Virus record (IMG/VR): IMGVR_UViG_3300032224_000318
Span: 1 to 29,092 of that record
Strand: one strand, 5' to 3'
Length of the DNA stretch: 29,092 nt
DNA from: a virus
The notes below the pieces were generated by a model, which was given only the letters and a program-made list of their open reading frames with translations, did no database searches and was not told the origin of the DNA. Every line of letters begins with the position of its first letter. Positions within the stretch are counted from its first letter, which is position 1. Both the position numbers and the translations under genes were made by a program. Positions 28,936-29,092 of this stretch are shown here, in pieces.

Positions 28936-29092
28936 CAAATGACTACGCCAAGCGAGAAAGAATGCGTAGCCAACACAGAAGGAAATCAAAAACAAGATTA
29001 CCAGAACTACAGAAAAACACATATTTTTTTTGGGGTGGAAGATGAAAGGGGCACGCACCCACAGACCCCCAAGTCCAACTCAAAGCCAACTC
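28936..29092. other. non-coding window end
   Basis: No supportable gene was found here. A - strand reading with one hydrophobic stretch starts near 29022 but has no ribosome binding site and runs through the terminator. The last bases hold a direct repeat CCAACTC at 29075-29081 and 29086-29092. The sequence is purine-rich on the + strand with an eight-T run near 29024. Confidence 0.5.

Noticed and set aside
28855-29058. - strand reading with one hydrophobic segment at the right end
   Set aside because: No ribosome binding site, overlaps the next gene start, and its second half is the terminator hairpin and promoter region.
29075-29092. Direct repeat CCAACTC at the window end
   Set aside because: Seven bases twice is within chance, and no matching copy at the left edge suggests a terminal repeat.
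1-29092. CRISPR array, tRNA, insertion sequence or integrase
   Set aside because: No spaced direct repeats, cloverleaf, transposase or recombinase motif was seen on either strand.

Overview
The window is a stretch of a tailed double-stranded DNA phage genome, most likely podovirus-like (short tail). It encodes a large terminase, portal, scaffold, major capsid protein, a thin connector protein, a nozzle-like protein, four large internal-virion-type proteins and several fibre proteins. No tape measure, tail tube, sheath or baseplate gene is visible. The host is probably a Gram-negative bacterium: ribosome binding sites are strong (AGGAG or AGGGGAT), one good sigma70-type promoter is present, and the lysis genes are an M15 peptidase with a hydrophobic holin-like protein. 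An aquatic origin is my inference from the small-protein repertoire, not something the sequence proves. No RNA polymerase, integrase, tRNA or CRISPR was seen.

Layout. Bases 1-2818 (+ strand) hold the end of an early or DNA-metabolism module: the last codons of an upstream gene, an SSB-like small protein, a RusA resolvase, a GT-A glycosyltransferase, a PD-(D/E)XK-like nuclease and a Zn-containing SAM methyltransferase. This module converges tail to tail, with overlapping stop codons, on a long late cluster that occupies the - strand from 28871 down to 2815.

Read in its own direction (right to left), the late cluster begins after a terminator/promoter at 28898-28935. It has a GT34-like glycosyltransferase, small proteins and a 2OG-Fe(II) oxygenase; then packaging and portal genes (TerL, HTH protein, zinc protein, portal). 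Next come a cluster of very small basic ORFs and a regulatory gap (22102-22208) with a sigma70 promoter and two inverted repeats. Head genes follow (accessory, scaffold, MCP, small beta-rich proteins), then connector and nozzle, fibres and appendages (12.4-15.8 kb), the internal-virion block (5.8-11.4 kb), and finally lysis and small basic proteins (2.8-5.8 kb). Genes are packed with 1-, 4- or 8-base overlaps (TAATG, ATGA), so much of the cluster is probably translationally coupled.

Most notable points: a probable ATT start codon with an ideal Shine-Dalgarno for a 203-residue membrane protein; a 166-base out-of-frame overlap between two membrane proteins beside the holin; two 13-codon, highly basic ORFs with good ribosome binding sites next to the portal gene; a Trp decapeptide repeat shared by the nozzle and a tail fibre; a four-fold ~41-residue repeat inserted into the nozzle; and a three-fold His-containing repeat in a 110-residue protein.
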